Source: Ascaris suum (taxonomy: Eukaryota; Nematoda; Chromadorea; Rhabditida; Ascarididae). From it: a stretch of DNA of 64,000 bases. Under the pieces are notes generated by a model. That model ran no database searches and had not been told where the DNA came from. It saw only the letters and a program-made list of their open reading frames with translations. This document shows, in pieces, positions 1 to 13,800 of the stretch (within the stretch, counting starts at the first letter, position 1; each line of letters begins with the position of its first letter). The stretch is from positions 5,845,620-5,909,619 of the forward strand of contig CM024190.1 in the NCBI GenBank assembly GCA_013433145.1, in the 5' to 3' direction. Made by a program: the position numbers and the translations under genes.

Positions 1-2731
1 CATCTCAGAGCACTTTCCTCCCACCCAGCACTCATCTGACGCGACTATCAACACGGCCTCGGTTCCGCGCTTATATTATAGTGAACTCGTTAATTCCCTT
101 TTTCTGTAACGTTTACTTCTATGTTTGCATCTCCCATAGTGTTTGATTCTTTGCTGACATTCCATACGCATACGTACCTTTTTTTTGCAGTCTCATGCTG
201 TGACTGCAGAGATTTCATTCATGATAGAAAATGAATGCACATGTTCGCCTTCAAGGAACCAAGACCAAGAACAGTAAGGCAAACTATCAACGACGATCTC
301 CTCTGCTGCTGATCTTTTTTTTTGTTGGTATGACGACGCACACCTCTCGCAACATCATACTCAGCTTGAGCCGGAACCGATGAAGCCATATCACTTGCAC
401 GTTTCGATGGAATTCAATGGTCAATAACCTCATCAAGCAAACGCATTACTGTTGCGCACCTACCTGTGGATGTCAATTGACGAACGTTAACTTCTTTGAA
501 AATTTAATTCTTCTTGCCATTCGCTCATAACTCGCCAGCGCAATTGCCGAGACAAAAATATACGTACTTGAACATATGGTTCGAGTGATAAAAACAGGAA
601 AATTGCCGCCAGATGCAGAAAGGAAAAGAAAATGAGATCAGTGGTGATACAACTAAATAAGAGAAACGTGCAGATGTCTTACTGGAGAGCTGGGAAACTA
701 ACCGACCACATCACGAGATAAAGGAGTCTACGGCAGGAGCCCTCATTTAGAGTGTGATTTAAAAAGAAAGAAAATATACACTACAATAAATAAGAATATA
801 TTTCCAACAATCGTCGACTGAATGGAAGGCGCGAGGAGGGGGTAGGGGAAGGAGGGGGATGAGAGGATTAAGGCAATGGAGTGGGAGAATGGGAAGAGAG
901 GCAGCGCAGTCGCAAATATCAGTCCGATTACCTCGTGAAGCTGCATGCCACTGCGATGAGAGAGAAAAGAAAGATTCAGCAAAAATATAGGACTGCTCTT
1001 CTTACGTAAAAAACGTCGCAGACAGAATCGCGATATCCAGATTCTCCCTTTTAGACACTGAGACGCTAGTCTAGCTATTGCACCTCAAACAAATTTAGGA
1101 GCACAGCAGTGACCGTTATTACCCGGAAATGAGATCAGCGTGGAAAATAAACAAAAATACGAGCAGGTTGTTGCATTTATTACCCTATCTCAACGTAATA
1201 TTAAAGCAGAGAATATCGCAACTCCGAATTATAGAGAACGTTTAAAAAAAAGACGATACAAACGTGAAGCGGGCAAGGATGTCACCAAGCATGACATACG
1301 GATGTGAAGGATGTCGCTTACCTGTATGAAAAATCAGAATTACACGTAAAAAAGGGTAAGTGCATGACGCAAGTTAAACGGAGTATGAAAAGGTAACTGA
1401 AATAACACGATGCAGTTTACGGTCTCCGTTCTAGCTCCGAAAAACATTGCCATCACGGAATGAACAATAAACAGATATTGAGATTCCCGGAAATTGCCTC
1501 CCGACAGCCCTCAAGCAGCGGGTAAACAACGAATGCTACTGCACCGAGCTAAACGTGCACTACGAGCAACACACATCGCATGGTACTTCTCCGTTTCTTG
1601 TGCTCTCTGCCGCCTCTTCATTTGACGTTCTCCATAAGCGAAGATCAACAACACTACCAATTGCTCCAACCTAGGCCCTACTAACCCTCGACAACAACCC
1701 ACTTCTTCGGGTCTGCTGGAACAGAAGGAAGCATAGCCGAACTCAAGTGGGAGGAAGGAGGAGGGGGAGGGGGGGGGGGGGAGGAAACGACCGGCTCCGT
1801 ATTAAGCTGCGCGGCTACTCTTCATCCTGCCAGGATTACTTCAGAAACCACTTTTATTATCATTTACCTTAGGATATATTATGCTTATATCGCGTATGCT
1901 CCGTTCTGCCTACGCCTATCATATTCCTCTGCTTATAAGCCCCTGGGGTTTGCTATTTTCCAAAATGGGCGAATATCCGAGCGAGGACCCTTTTCAAAAA
2001 GTACTTTCGTTTCACGATAAAGAAAGCACACAATCATACACTTTGAAAAATCAAGAAAAAGAAGGGGATAAGAGATCATGAGGACTGCCGACATAGAAAC
2101 GAGACAAATATGGGCCATAAAAATAGCTGAAGTTGCTATAACGACTGAAGAGTGAGTAAATAGGACAGAATTAGTTTCATAGAAGGGACATGGGGACTGT
2201 ACTCGAAGGAAAAGTACCGAGAGATGTATTTCTGGAAACTTTTATTTCACGATATCGAGGTGTTCATGGACTTATGAGTAGCACTCACTCTTTTCATGCA
2301 AAACGATCTCAAAGGGAGGAGCATTGACTAATAAGCGCACTAATTAGCGTAGGAAAAAGTGGTAGAAAGCACGAAAGGCTTTGGGGGATATTAAAAGCAA
2401 GCAGAATATCCGACAAGGAGACGGCACTGTCTTGGCATACCTTTAAAGCATACATCACCAGCCCAGAAAGTGATCGATAACGCGAAAAATATGCAGAGAG
2501 AGTGAGCCGACCAGGTATTTTTCCCTCACATTTAGTGAGATAAAAAAGGTGCAGTGTTGGTGTGAATGGAAAGGGTGGAGGAAGGGCAAGAGTTCAGCGT
2601 TCGCAACCATCCGATAAAGATTTACTTAGACCGTAACGGATGTGGGAAGGTGGTTTGCAAATGAAAAATAGGTGTTTCAAAGCGAACTACTCATTTGTTT
2701 CATTCATAATGAACAAGCGCAGTGAAAAAAG

Positions 2732-2896
2732 ATGGCACTAATGTTGGCATTAGTTGGCGTTGTTGTACAGGCGACATACTGCCTTAAATATGGTTTCCTG
2801 GGCGATTATGTAATAGACAGTATGAAATGCCGGAATATTAAACAGCAGCATGGTCTTGCGACTTGTTTTTATGTAAGCGCATTACCGAAGCTTAAG
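2732..2896 (+). CDS. candidate first exon of a small secreted protein
   Basis: The frame opens with an ATG and codes for a hydrophobic leader (MALMLALVGVVVQATYC) that resembles a signal peptide. About 38 residues follow, with three cysteines in all (one closing the leader, then KC and TCF). It stops in phase 0 at a strong donor (CTTAAG|GTAAGTG). I do not recognise the family and found no downstream exon that clearly continues it. The whole frame could be chance. What supports it is the combination of leader, cysteines and donor; what is missing is a second exon. Confidence 0.22.
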
Positions 2897-3076
2897 GTAA
2901 GTGATACCACAGAAAAAAAAATGGTAAACACGTCAAACCGATGAAAACTTCTTGTTGAAATTTAGCCATTAGCAAGCCCGCCAACATTTTAACGAGTGAA
3001 GTGATCGGCGCTCGTCAACAATGTTACATGCTGTGTTTCTGTGATCAGTTTTCCATCTATAGGGCTGTGGTTTACA

Positions 3077-3140
3077 AATAGTAATAGTAATAATAATAGT
3101 AACAATAATAATAACGACAATAATAATAACAATAATAATT
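3077..3140. repeat. TAA/AAC microsatellite
   Basis: About 64 bp of imperfect TAA/TAG/AAC triplets. It is simple-sequence DNA, and the leucine-rich minus-strand frame across it is an artefact. Confidence 0.85.
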
Positions 3141-3942
3141 TTAGTGTATAAGGAAAAGAAGAAAAATATGATGAGTTAACCAGTACGTGTATAAAACAGA
3201 CCTCAATATACACAGCTATAAAAGAGTATAGATCTATTACACCGGCACATGAAGCTAATGACTGAGATGTCGCAGAGAACGCGTCTCTTCTTCCTCCGCG
3301 ACAGTTTCCTTTGGTTTCCCGTGAAGAAAGCCCACAACACAAACAAAACCCACGTCAAAAAAGTTATCCAAATGTTAGACTTTGCTCATCTCTGTGCTTG
3401 CTGTGATAAGCGAAGGGTAGTTGGCCACTAGCCAAAACCGTAAAAGTGATGGACGTTGAGATTTGAATTGTTTGAAATCAAGAAGATGCCGATCTACACG
3501 TAGCCATGAGAATTGCTGATTCGAGGAGGTCAGGCGTTAGATTAGAACAGTAAGCCAGGCTGGGAGCAGGTGGTGATTGAGTTGTCAGCTATATCGGCAT
3601 CTTTTATTTGCTTGGCTATGGGGTACACACAACATTTTTTAGCATCAAATGCAAAGGTCCATTCCATTCTTGAGTAAAGAAATGACTGAACCTCGTTTCA
3701 CATATCAGCTCACAATCGCTCGACCGCCACCTTTCCATATTTATGGCGTTGGGAAGCCTCCGGACTTAAAAAAAAATCGCGACTTAGAGTGCTCAAATCG
3801 TAGTGAACGTGAAAAATTATCAAATGAATTCACACTATTCAATGGTGAGTTCTGCCACGAAATTTCACTACCATAATTTTCATAATGTATTGCTTACAGA
3901 ACGGCATCTGAGTCTTACGATGTTGTAGGTGGTCGTCACTGG

Positions 3943-3965
3943 AAGGTTTCTTCAGGAACAGTGAT
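3943..3965 (+). promoter_or_regulatory. probable SL trans-splice acceptor before mL64 gene
   Basis: A pyrimidine-rich acceptor (GGTTTCTTCAG) ends at 3,955, only 10 nt before the chosen ATG at 3,966. No matching cis donor with coding sequence was found upstream. An isolated acceptor this close to a start codon is the normal mark of spliced-leader addition in nematodes and is the main reason for choosing this start. Confidence 0.55.
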
Positions 3966-6900
3966 ATGCTACGGCGTCGAGCAGCTACCGTCTTTGGAGT
4001 ACAAAAGTTGAATGCGGGCTTGAACTCAGCCTCATTCTTGAGTTGCGCGTATTCAACAGAAGGCGCAGCGTCGGCTGCTGTTCAAGGAGGAGCTGGCCAG
4101 CCATCTTCGACGGATTTAGGGTCGTCTTCAGATGTTCCGACGAGGAACATCTCAAGGTCCGTTGCTTTTTCTCAATGGTCTTACAAAAAACTGCTAGAGA
4201 ACAGGTAATCAGCTGTAGCGGCATAGTGAAGAACCGACAGCAACTCGGATAAGAGGAAGAAATTAGAAGAAGAAGAAAAGCGAGTGAGAAAACGTTTCAG
4301 CACCTCTGATGGAAATTGAGGGTTTTCAGTTGGCGCACATATTCATGGGCCTCAGTAGTTTTTCATTCCTCCGTGGTTGGCTGTGTCAATATTTCTCTGC
4401 TTTTGGTACAGGATTGGTATTATCGTAGCTTGTGGGAGCCCGGTCACTGCCAGTAAGGTTGTGCCTCCCTTGGGAGAGGGGTGAGGGAGGGCATAGTGAG
4501 GTTTGAGTGCACTATTTTCTAAAGCGCAGCAGGTTGCCTTTATGATCACAGTTCATAGCTGATCGCTTCATTAATAATACTGCGCACATTTCGATGGAGA
4601 ACATCTAGCTCACTGTTTATATCAATTAAGGAACTTCCGACGTTTATACATCGTCAAATTTATTCGTCATTGAGATGGCGATAATAATAAAGCCGAAAAT
4701 CGCACAATAGTGATTAAATAGTTGATCGAAATATAATCGCTCAGAGAGGAAAAAACGCTAAGCATAAATACAGCAGTCAAAGGAAATGATCGTAATACAC
4801 GTGGAATCCATCAAATTTCTCATCCTGGTGATCCATCTCTCCTCGCCCGTGTAAACGATTTCATCGTCGAAAGTATCGGAAAATATAAGCGGAACCGGAA
4901 ATAATGGTAGTTGCAGAAACAGGTGTTATTCATTTGGGGGAGTGTTTCGTTCAAGTGGATACTCTTAGCTGTAAGACAATTTAGAATGTTTGGTTGAAAA
5001 TGAACGAAATACTTCAGGCGGTCTTTCAGTATTCTACACGATTATCATGTGCGATATGTGGATGCACTATCCGCTATCCGTAAGATTGTAATAAGGTGAA
5101 ATAGTCGGTAATGTAATGCATCTAATTTGCTGACACTCATTTTCACCAAAGTTGGACACCCATTGAGCGCAGCCTTATCGTTGCTGTGTTGCATTTAATG
5201 TGAATGGAGAATTATCCTCAGGTAAATTTTTAACGAATCCAGAAACGCAATTTTTTTGCTCTGAGAATTTTACGTATTCGGCAAGGAAAAGCATGCTTGT
5301 TATGGTTTTATATACAAGCGTAGTTATCGCTTTCATTTGCTATATTTGTTGGACTCTGTTCATCGTTCAATAAACTTCCACCTTTTTACGTGCCACAACT
5401 CATTTATTTCAATGTGTTCATTATGCATGAAGGCGTATCGTAGATGTATTAATAACGAAAGTGGCAACTCCGTTTGTCTTTGTTGATAAGTTATCTAGCT
5501 TAATCTCGTTTTTGAGAAGGTACCATTTGCATCGCATATTGAAATTTTCATGAGATGCATGACTTTAAAGGTTGAGGGCACGGCATTTGGCTCTGGCAGA
5601 AGGTCGTATAGCACCAGTATCATACGAATGGGAGAAAGAGCGTTGGGCGAAAAGGGAAAGGTTCGGTCGTTATGGATTAGCAAGCGGCGTTTCTCTTGCC
5701 GAACTTTGGCCTACGGTAGAGGTGTGCTTATTTTTGTTTCAAAAGTTTATGTGAAATTCATGTAACCAAATGCTGCGATCGATGCACGCTTACCTCGCTT
5801 AATCTACTTACCTTCCGCAATACCAACTCACTAATAAATTGTTCAAATCAGTGTGGAAGAGTTCTTCATATTAGGGAAGAGAACGGACATGCTCATTTTT
5901 CGCCGGTCGTCGACCGACTCTTCCACTTATCACTCCCCACCCTCTCTCCCTCTCCCTTTACTGTTTGAGAAGCTGAAGTAATGTGCGTTTTTTGCGTCTC
6001 CACTCATCAATTCAAGAGATTCTGAAAATATGAAACAATGATAAAATGTATAACTTGCAACTCTTCTCTCAATATTTTCCCTGTTACAATTTTTTGTCGA
6101 GGCTTTTTTTCGACCCGATGAGTTGCCCACTCAGTCGGTATAAAATGCGACCTGACCGATTGTAAAACGTGTACAAATTTTTAGGTATGTTCGATTGTTT
6201 CTGAATGTCTTTAAGTCTTTTCGAATTCGTCGAGTCACCTGGAAGATTGATATAGAGGGATCGGTCTTCGATAAAAATTTGATCTTTGCAACTAGTAATT
6301 CTAGCTTCATTAGCTTTCCAGGAAATAGACGGGCGTACTATGTTCGTGGCTTTACTATTATGCATCTTGCAAAGACGAGGTTGCAAAAGAGAGTTGAAAA
6401 GAATAAGGGTTGAACGAAATAATCGCTTTGTTGTGAGGAAATAAACTATGAAGTGTTGATATTTGCTAGTGCACGGTGGAATGACGCGTTCGCTAAGGGC
6501 AAGGTAATAGTAAATATAGGTTGGGAAAACACTTTTACTGCTAAAAGCTGACGAGATAACGTCGATTTGAAAGCGTGGTGATTACTAGAATATTGCAGGG
6601 TTTTCAGTCAAGAAATTCTCGTTTATGACCGTTTAAAGAGGCCACTTTCTGAGTGCATAGTAAAGAACTGAAACACTCCGCGGATAGAATGAAAATGCTT
6701 TTTGAGGATCACAGCTCCATTCATCTTCAGGCTGCCTCCCTGTCGCCCCCTCCCGTTCCCCTTTCGTATGCCTCTGAGACCGACAAGCAATTTTTTCAGA
6801 GAATCGCGTTAAAAGATGCGCGGTGAATGATCTTATATCACCCCTACTAATGAAGTTCACTTTGTTTCTGTAGTTTTCAAATTTCCATACAGGCCTCTAC

Positions 6901-8851
6901 CATTGATGGGGTGTCATACTGAGTGAATAGTGTTGTTGAATAAATTTCAGGAAATAGAAGAAGAGAATGCGATGGGATTGTATGTACGTTATAGTGATGC
7001 TCTCAAATCCTCACAGGCGGCCGACCAGAAAGCTAAAGCTGCAGTCGTAGCCCGGTACTATTTTCTGTTTTCTTTAGCAGCTCTCTTATAGTCGAATAAT
7101 TGCTTCATAGAAGTGAATGTTTTGAAAATTTATGACTTATCCATTGTGCAATGATATTGCTCCATGGATAAAATGGATAGGGTAAGGTTAGGTTATGGGT
7201 TAAGTATTGCGACACTTTGCATAGAAAACTCGATTTTAATCTTTATAAGGAAGGCACAAACTGTGTGAGTGTTTTCAGCATACATCACAACCCTTATGTT
7301 GATATAAACAAACATTTATTGTTCCATTTGAATTCGCCATCTTCGACTTTGAACAAATTTGAGACGACCAAAACGAATAGAGGATGGAGCATATTTTCTT
7401 TATCGACTTTGGTGTTATGATTTTCATTAACATCGAGAGAACTTCCAATACGCTAATTTTTTATAGATGAGAAATGAAAATTATGAAGTCCTAGCTCACA
7501 AAGTAACTATGCTGAGGATAAAACATTTTGGATATTCGTTGGATCGGCGACCAAAAGTGCTTCCGGCCTGTCGTGTATATGTTTAATCAGCGCACTGTGT
7601 GAATCCTTGAAATTAAGCGTAAAGAGTCGAATTTTTCTGGAAGGTAGTATTCTTATATTGAATATGAGAGCACTTTTGTTGTCACGAACAAAATATTTGG
7701 CTTACTAGCAGAAGTTTTTCACAACATCTTTGGATCCGGATGTTTTTTTAAGTTGAAGCGGCGAAATGCACTCATCGGTGATTGCTTAGCAAGCCTCTCC
7801 ATGTGCATTGTGGGGTTAGAACAATATATCATTTCAGACTGCAAAAATTGGCGAAGAATGAAGCAAACTACGCAGATGTTTTAGCGAAGTTTGAAGCTTC
7901 AAATGTGAAGGCGGAAAAAGAAAAAAGCGAAAAGGAGGAAAAATTGGAGCGGCGGATCCGCGAAATTCAGGAATATTTTGGATACTGGATCGACCCGAAA
8001 GATCCACGATTTGAGGTTATGCTGGCGCAAAAAGAAGCTGAAGAGAAAAAGGTCCTGTTCCGTTTTCCGTTTCGTGGAAGGGGGTGTTTGACGCTTTTTG
8101 TTCTTCGTTTCTTTCTGTGTCCAGGCAGTTGTAAGAAATTTACTTTCAAGCGGTTAAAACCGGTTTTTGTATTATCTGGCCTTTATTTGCAGGATTTAAG
8201 TTTGTGCTCGCCTTGCCTACTAGAGAGTTTGCTCATCAAAGAGACAAGCATGGAGTATATCAGTGCTTTTTTGTCATCGTCGTGGTTTAGTTTTAATAGC
8301 TAATAGTTAAGATGTTAATCATCCCTTTAGTTTGTTTTAGTCAACAAAACATCCGTTACGAACGAATATCTCTTCCTATCGCTTCCACTTCTGCTTAGAA
8401 GGGGAACGCTAGGGCTTAAGATCGTCTCTGTTGACGAGTCAATCCACCGTTGTTTTGCTTAAGAGGAGGGTCGGGACTTACTCATCTAATTGCTCGAGTT
8501 GATATCCCAAATGACTCGTCATTTTTATGGCTTGTTCCTCGTTACGCAAAACGTGCGTCCGCTTTTTTGTCCCATCTCTTGTATGACTTTGTTGTTTCGG
8601 TGATTTCAGTTAGCTATAGAGCTAACGGACCTTACATCTGTGACCATTTTTCTGCCTTTATGCGCCATGAAGTGGTGCATAAAAAAGCAGTTGCAGCTCG
8701 ACGCTAATTACACAAACCTAGAGATCTTACTCAATTGTTTTATTAAATGCTGCTGATGTCGAGTTTTTAGGCAGAGAAGTTGGCACGGCGACAGGCGGCA
8801 GAGAAGAAAAGAATAGCTGCGGTGACGGGTAACGCAGAAACAGATAAATGA
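3966..8851 (+). CDS. mitochondrial large-subunit ribosomal protein mL64 (GADD45GIP1/CRIF1/MRPL59)
   Basis: Five exons: 3,966-4,204; about 5,571-5,721 (5,577 is an equally in-phase start); 6,951-7,054; 7,838-8,051; 8,771-8,851. Together they encode about 262 aa, against 222 in human. The first exon encodes a basic, Ser/Ala-rich start (MLRRRAATVFG) typical of a mitochondrial presequence. Exon 2 carries the family signature FGRYGLASGVSLAELWP, matching the RYGxxSGVxxxxLWP core of CRIF1. Exons 3-5 form a long charged helix with the landmark FGYWIDPKDPRF, matching the GYQVDPRSARF of the human protein, then a Lys/Arg/Glu-rich tail. Phases agree at every junction. The protein is a component of the mitochondrial 39S subunit near the exit tunnel, needed for synthesis of mtDNA-encoded proteins; vertebrate CRIF1 also has reported nuclear roles that cannot be inferred here. 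Exon 1 is the least certain part because it rests on phase, presequence character and the acceptor just upstream. Confidence 0.82.
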
Positions 8852-10828
8852 AGATCTTCAGCACCTGAGGCAACAACGATGTTCTAAGTTCAGTAGATCT
8901 TGCTTGTATATCACTCGGTGATAGGCGTCACTTTGTCTTGGACCACAGTCTGCAGCTAAATGCGCTACAAACTAGTTGTTGGTGAATGGTCGTTCTGGCC
9001 TGCTGAGGTGCAGCGCTTCGAGCCATATGAGGTGGACACCAACTTACATAAGAAATGTTTGTTGGTCGATTGTTCAAAGCATATTTCCGCCGCTCGCATT
9101 TGCTGGTCAATTCTCATGGTTCTTGCAAACTAGATAACTACAGAAATATGATGAAACCGCTGTCTTCGTCTTTGTATCTTTTCGCTTTTTTTTTTCGGTG
9201 TGAAGTTGTACGCCATGGAGAGAGGTCAAGTAGATGAATAGATGAGCGTTGTTTGCCTCCTCTGTTACTTTTTCTTCTTGCGCCTGCAAGCTTCGAAGGA
9301 CTTCAGATCTTTTCGACTCGACTTTGAAATTGGATTTCGTGGAATCATTCGCCTTCCTTTAAGATGCTTTTTATCGTCTGACATTGAGAGGCGCAACGGT
9401 CACTGAGTTTGAGATCTCAAATGACCCACCTTGCCTAAACTTGAAGGCAGCTTCAACTCATCTATCGATTCTCGGGTCATTTAACTTCAAACCCACAGGT
9501 ATATATTCGTGAATTTCGGAAGCGATATTAAAAAAAAAAAAAATTGTGCGTGAAGTTAACTGTTCAGAACCCTGATGTCCCGCATGTCTATTGTTTATCC
9601 TGCAGACCTGATATCCATCGATGAATCGTTTCGAGTACTGCAGGATGTTGATTGGTTTTGCAGAGCAGTTTACGAATAAACAGTTTATAGCTATTTGCTT
9701 TGAAGGAATGAATTGACATTATAATTCATAGCGCCGCCGTCAGTGCGTTCGTTTCAGTATTTCCTCCATGATGCCGACGTTGAGTTTCCACCTTTATTAT
9801 CGTTGCAGAAAAGCACAAATTCTCAGTTCCTGGCCAGTGAAAAAGAATTTCAGCCGGGGTTTGTGGGATTGCACCGATCAAAACGTGAGCGCATCGCTAT
9901 GAAACGGGAGCGAAATTTTCGCAGTTGTGCGTGCGTATAAGATGTCACGAAATCGCTGCGCGACACGCACGCTCGAACTGCTAATTCACGGCAATGAGCA
10001 GTGCGCATGTTGGCATTTCGTCGAACGACTTGTAGTTTCATAGCTATCCACCGCTGATGCGAATCCACGGTGCTAGCTCATTGCATTTCCTGTTATGAAT
10101 ATATATTATTAAATTATGATAGATGAATAAAATATAGAAGTCGGTCGGTGGTTTGTATGCCTATGTGGAAAGTGCAGAGTCATAGAATTTTTGCAATATG
10201 ACATGCTGACGCATATGTCGCGTAGCATGGCATTTAGAGATGTATAGTTCCGTTCGTTTTTCTAGCTAAAAAATTTAAGCAGTAAAATGTAAGAGTAACC
10301 GGAAGCGGTCATCGCTTTTTTAAGTGTTGTCCTAGGTCCGTTTTTGCCATTTTTAAAGCTTTTCTGTTGCTCCACGTCCCCAGATCCGTTTTCGGTTTTA
10401 GAATAATATTCCACTTCCGCTGCGCAGGAGGCAAAATTTCCACTGCGTACGCCCTAGTTCCAAGCCCCATCTGCATAACTAAGTAGTCCCACTTCATGAT
10501 AAACATTTACCTCGATGCCAACGCTTGAACGCTCAGGAATTCCCGGAAGCTGGAAACAACGGTAAGTACATATCTAAGAGTTGTTGGTGTTTTTCTTGCG
10601 AAATATTGTGGCGAACGATTTGCAGCTTTGTGCTAGATCGCAACGAACTTCATTCCATGCTTCGTTGTCGGAACTGTGCTCGCTCGCCTAACATTCAATA
10701 GTGACGCTTAGCACATACGTCACAAACGGATAGATCGGTTTCTCCAATTTTTTGCATCTCAATTTATCGTAGGATCAATTTGTATGGTGAAATTCCGCCG
10801 TTGTATGCGTACGAGGTCTTAAAGGTTG
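8852..10828. other. intergenic region between mL64 and ERGIC-53 genes
   Basis: About 2 kb without a supported gene. It holds scattered frames of 60-72 codons, an A-run at 9,532-9,543 and AT-rich sequence. No canonical AATAAA lies close behind the mL64 stop. The acceptor-like TCTTAAAG immediately before the ERGIC-53 ATG marks the right border, and another acceptor-like TTATCGTAG lies near 10,772. Confidence 0.5.
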
Positions 10829-13800
10829 ATGAAGAGATTTAGTATCAGAAGCTTGCAGGCAACGATGTTGGGGTGCTCGGCGTTCATCATCTCACTTTGG
10901 GCGTTAGTGGAGTGCCAAGCACAAGGTGTTATTCATCGACGCTTTGAATACAAGCATAGCTTTCGTGCACCGAATCTAGCACAACGTGATGGATCGATTC
11001 CGTTTTGGATGGTGACTGGTGATGCGATCGCCTCCGGTGAACAACTTCGACTTGCACCGTCGATGAGGAGTCGTAGAGGTTGCATTTACAAGTGTTCTAA
11101 TCTTCCCAACGTTGTGCCGATGTGGTTTAGTTGAAGTGACAGTAATTGAGTGTTTCGTTATTGGAAGATTACCGGTTTATTATGGGAGGAATACATATTC
11201 AGAATTTATTTTGACTGATTTGGATGATTTGAACTCATTCAAAAAAAAAAAAAAGAAGAATAAAGCTTAAAATGGTACACAGCGATAGTGCCATAACAAA
11301 AACTAATCTTTATCTACACACTCTTACGTTTAGTAAATACTAAAATGGAATAAAGGGAAGGGGTGGAGATGCGATGCAGATAAAACGAAGCATAAGTGAA
11401 AGAGGATGTTCATACCTTCTCAAAATTGAAAAAGGAAGGGGCTGATGTTTTCCAGCAAAGTTGAGAGAGCGAACATCATAAAAATGTAGATGATTCGCTT
11501 TTGTGTCATTGCTTTCTGCCAGCACTACTCCTCTTACCTCCATTCTCCCGATCTAAACGAAAGATGTGAGATTTTTTTTAAAGGTATTGCTTGGAATAAG
11601 CGTCCAATGATCGAGTCAGAAAATTTCGAAATCGAAATCGCGTTTAAAATTACGGGACAGGGACGTATTGGTGCGGACGGTCTAGCTGTATGGTACACCG
11701 CCCAACAGGGCACCCTTGGGCCGGTATGCGTTTTACTCAATTTAGCTCCTTGCGTTTGCTGAGACATTCTAACAAAGCACATTGCCAAGCGCTTCCAGCT
11801 GTGTGGAAGAAAACTGAAAGAAGTACTGTCGAAAAAGACTTCGCTGTCTTTGTGATTACCACTGTCAGTGGTAATGTATGTGTCGCGTCATATTATTTTA
11901 TTGCCGAAGCTCTAGTCGGAACTAGTTCAGGTTCATTTTACCGACACGAAGGGGATAACTAGACAGAGGAGAGAGCTTTAAAGAGTTCATTTTTCATTGC
12001 TGCTGGAACTTGCTCGGCGTTACTGTGTAGAAATTGCTTGATGCGCCATTCGTCATGAGTTTACCGCAAAAAGACAAAAGAGGCAATCCGTAAAAGTGTC
12101 TCTGTTTCGCTGAAGTTGTTTCCCCTTCATTCTGCGATGTGCCATAGTGAGAGGTTGAATACACAGGTGTTTGGATCGAACGACTTTTGGACTGGGATGG
12201 GTCTCTTTTTCGATTCATTCGATAATGATGGTCAGAAGAACAATCCGTTTGTTGCACTGATGATTAACGATGGAACTCGCCAATACGATCATCAGACCGA
12301 CGGTTCTCAACAAATGCTTTCAGGTTGCCTTTTTTTGCGTATCTCCCGTTGTTTGTATTTTCTTAAATTACTTTATTTTATTACGCTATTCTTGCTCTTT
12401 GCTGTTTTCATAAGTTCGCCGTTTCAGCTTTCGCAAACACCGTTCCACAATATACCGTTTGAGAAGGTAAGCTATGGTAAACATGAGGAATACCGTTTTC
12501 AATAATTTCGCAGTCTCACAAAGAGTGCTACTTGTCCCCCGCATCTCATAGGAGCAATTTTTCTTGCAGTTCGAGGTGTCAAGGATGTTAAAGTTGCTTT
12601 TAAGGATGCCAGAAAGACTTTCGCAATAAGCCGTTTCCTGTGCGCGTTCGCATTGAGTATTTGCGCAACGTTCTGACGGTGATGATGTCTGATGGGATGC
12701 AAGCAGCGCCACGCTACGAGATTTGCATCCGTGCCGAAAATATATTCTTGCCGAAAAATGGATTCTTTGGTATGTTGTTTCGTTGAAAAATTCCTCAAAA
12801 AGTTTGTTTATCCGAAAGTAGTATGTCTCAGTTTATTCAGCGATTAAACACAAACGCTTCATTTATTATGCTACACCATACACCATAAGCTAAACTCCTT
12901 AGTATGTTGTTTTCTTCTGCACTCTTTTGATCAAGTTATTTGCGTATCGTTGCATCATAATTGTCCTCTTAAAGATGCTTTATAAATGGGAGTGCAGCAA
13001 TTAGCAGAAGCATCAAATACGGTATCGCATCTATAAGATGGCCGAATGTCCTTCGCGCAAATGTCATAATCCAATTGGACAAAAGTGACCCGTGTTGATC
13101 ACTAATTTAGCTAATTGTTTATATGCATCTGTAAGCTTGACGAGCAGAAACGTGCCGTCGGAGCAAGATGAGCGAGCTAGTTATGTGAAATTAAATTTTT
13201 AGGTATATCGGCGGCGACGGGTGGCCTCGCTGATGACCACGATGTAACTGACTTCAGTGTCTTCTCACTTTTCACCGACCAGCAGAAACCACAAACAGCA
13301 ACGTTGCCACGGGAGGAGAAACAAAAGTACGATGCCGAATTCGAGAGGCAGATGCAGGATTACGAGAGGGAGAGACAGAAGTGAGGATTATTTTGTTTGG
13401 TTCGCGGGCTGAACGCTGCTTTTGACTCCGTGAACCAGGTGGACTTTGGTGGAAGACAGTAGAAATGATCAGCTTCGAAGTAGCGGCGATGATTGTTTGG
13501 ATATCATATCCTACCTTGACATGCAGCCCGGCGAATTTATTGAAGAGAGAGTGGAGGTTGACGTAGAAGGAAAACGGTCAGGATTTTTCTTGAGGGCTAT
13601 ATTCTAACAAGTTTACTTTTCGAAGTTTTAAGTATGAAGGTCTTGTGGGTACTTATTTCCTTTGTTTGTAAATAGGGTTTATTTTTTGAAGGATGTTTTG
13701 AAAGAGTTGATTTTGAGGTTCAAAGAGCAGCACCCTGACAAGGTAAAGGAAGATGACAACGAAGAAGATATTGCGAAATATTTCGAAGACGCTACGCAAC

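Larger units (their letters stand above)
1..3955. other. mostly non-coding left flank
   Basis: No convincing multi-exon gene is visible here. The stretch contains purine-rich tracts (a G-rich run at 1,749-1,785 and a GGGGA-rich block near 830-900), a TAA/AAC-type microsatellite at 3,077-3,140, and several open frames of 60-117 codons that lack splice context or family resemblance. The only frame with an exon-like look is at 2,732-2,896, listed separately. A frame at 3,649-3,876 ends at a donor-like ATG|GTGAGT, but I could not connect it to a coding exon. It may be outron or intron upstream of the mL64 gene. Confidence 0.5.

Noticed and set aside
3649..3876. Open frame upstream of mL64 ending at ATG|GTGAGT
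   Set aside because: No downstream acceptor continues it into a recognisable protein, and the mL64 presequence has its own acceptor and ATG.
8450..8707. Plus-strand frame of 85 codons
   Set aside because: Lies in the last intron of the mL64 gene, with no family resemblance; joining it would break the match to the conserved C-terminus.
12386..12798. Minus-strand frames of about 100 codons
   Set aside because: Opposite strand of ERGIC-53 exon 4 and flanking intron; the plus-strand lectin match is decisive.
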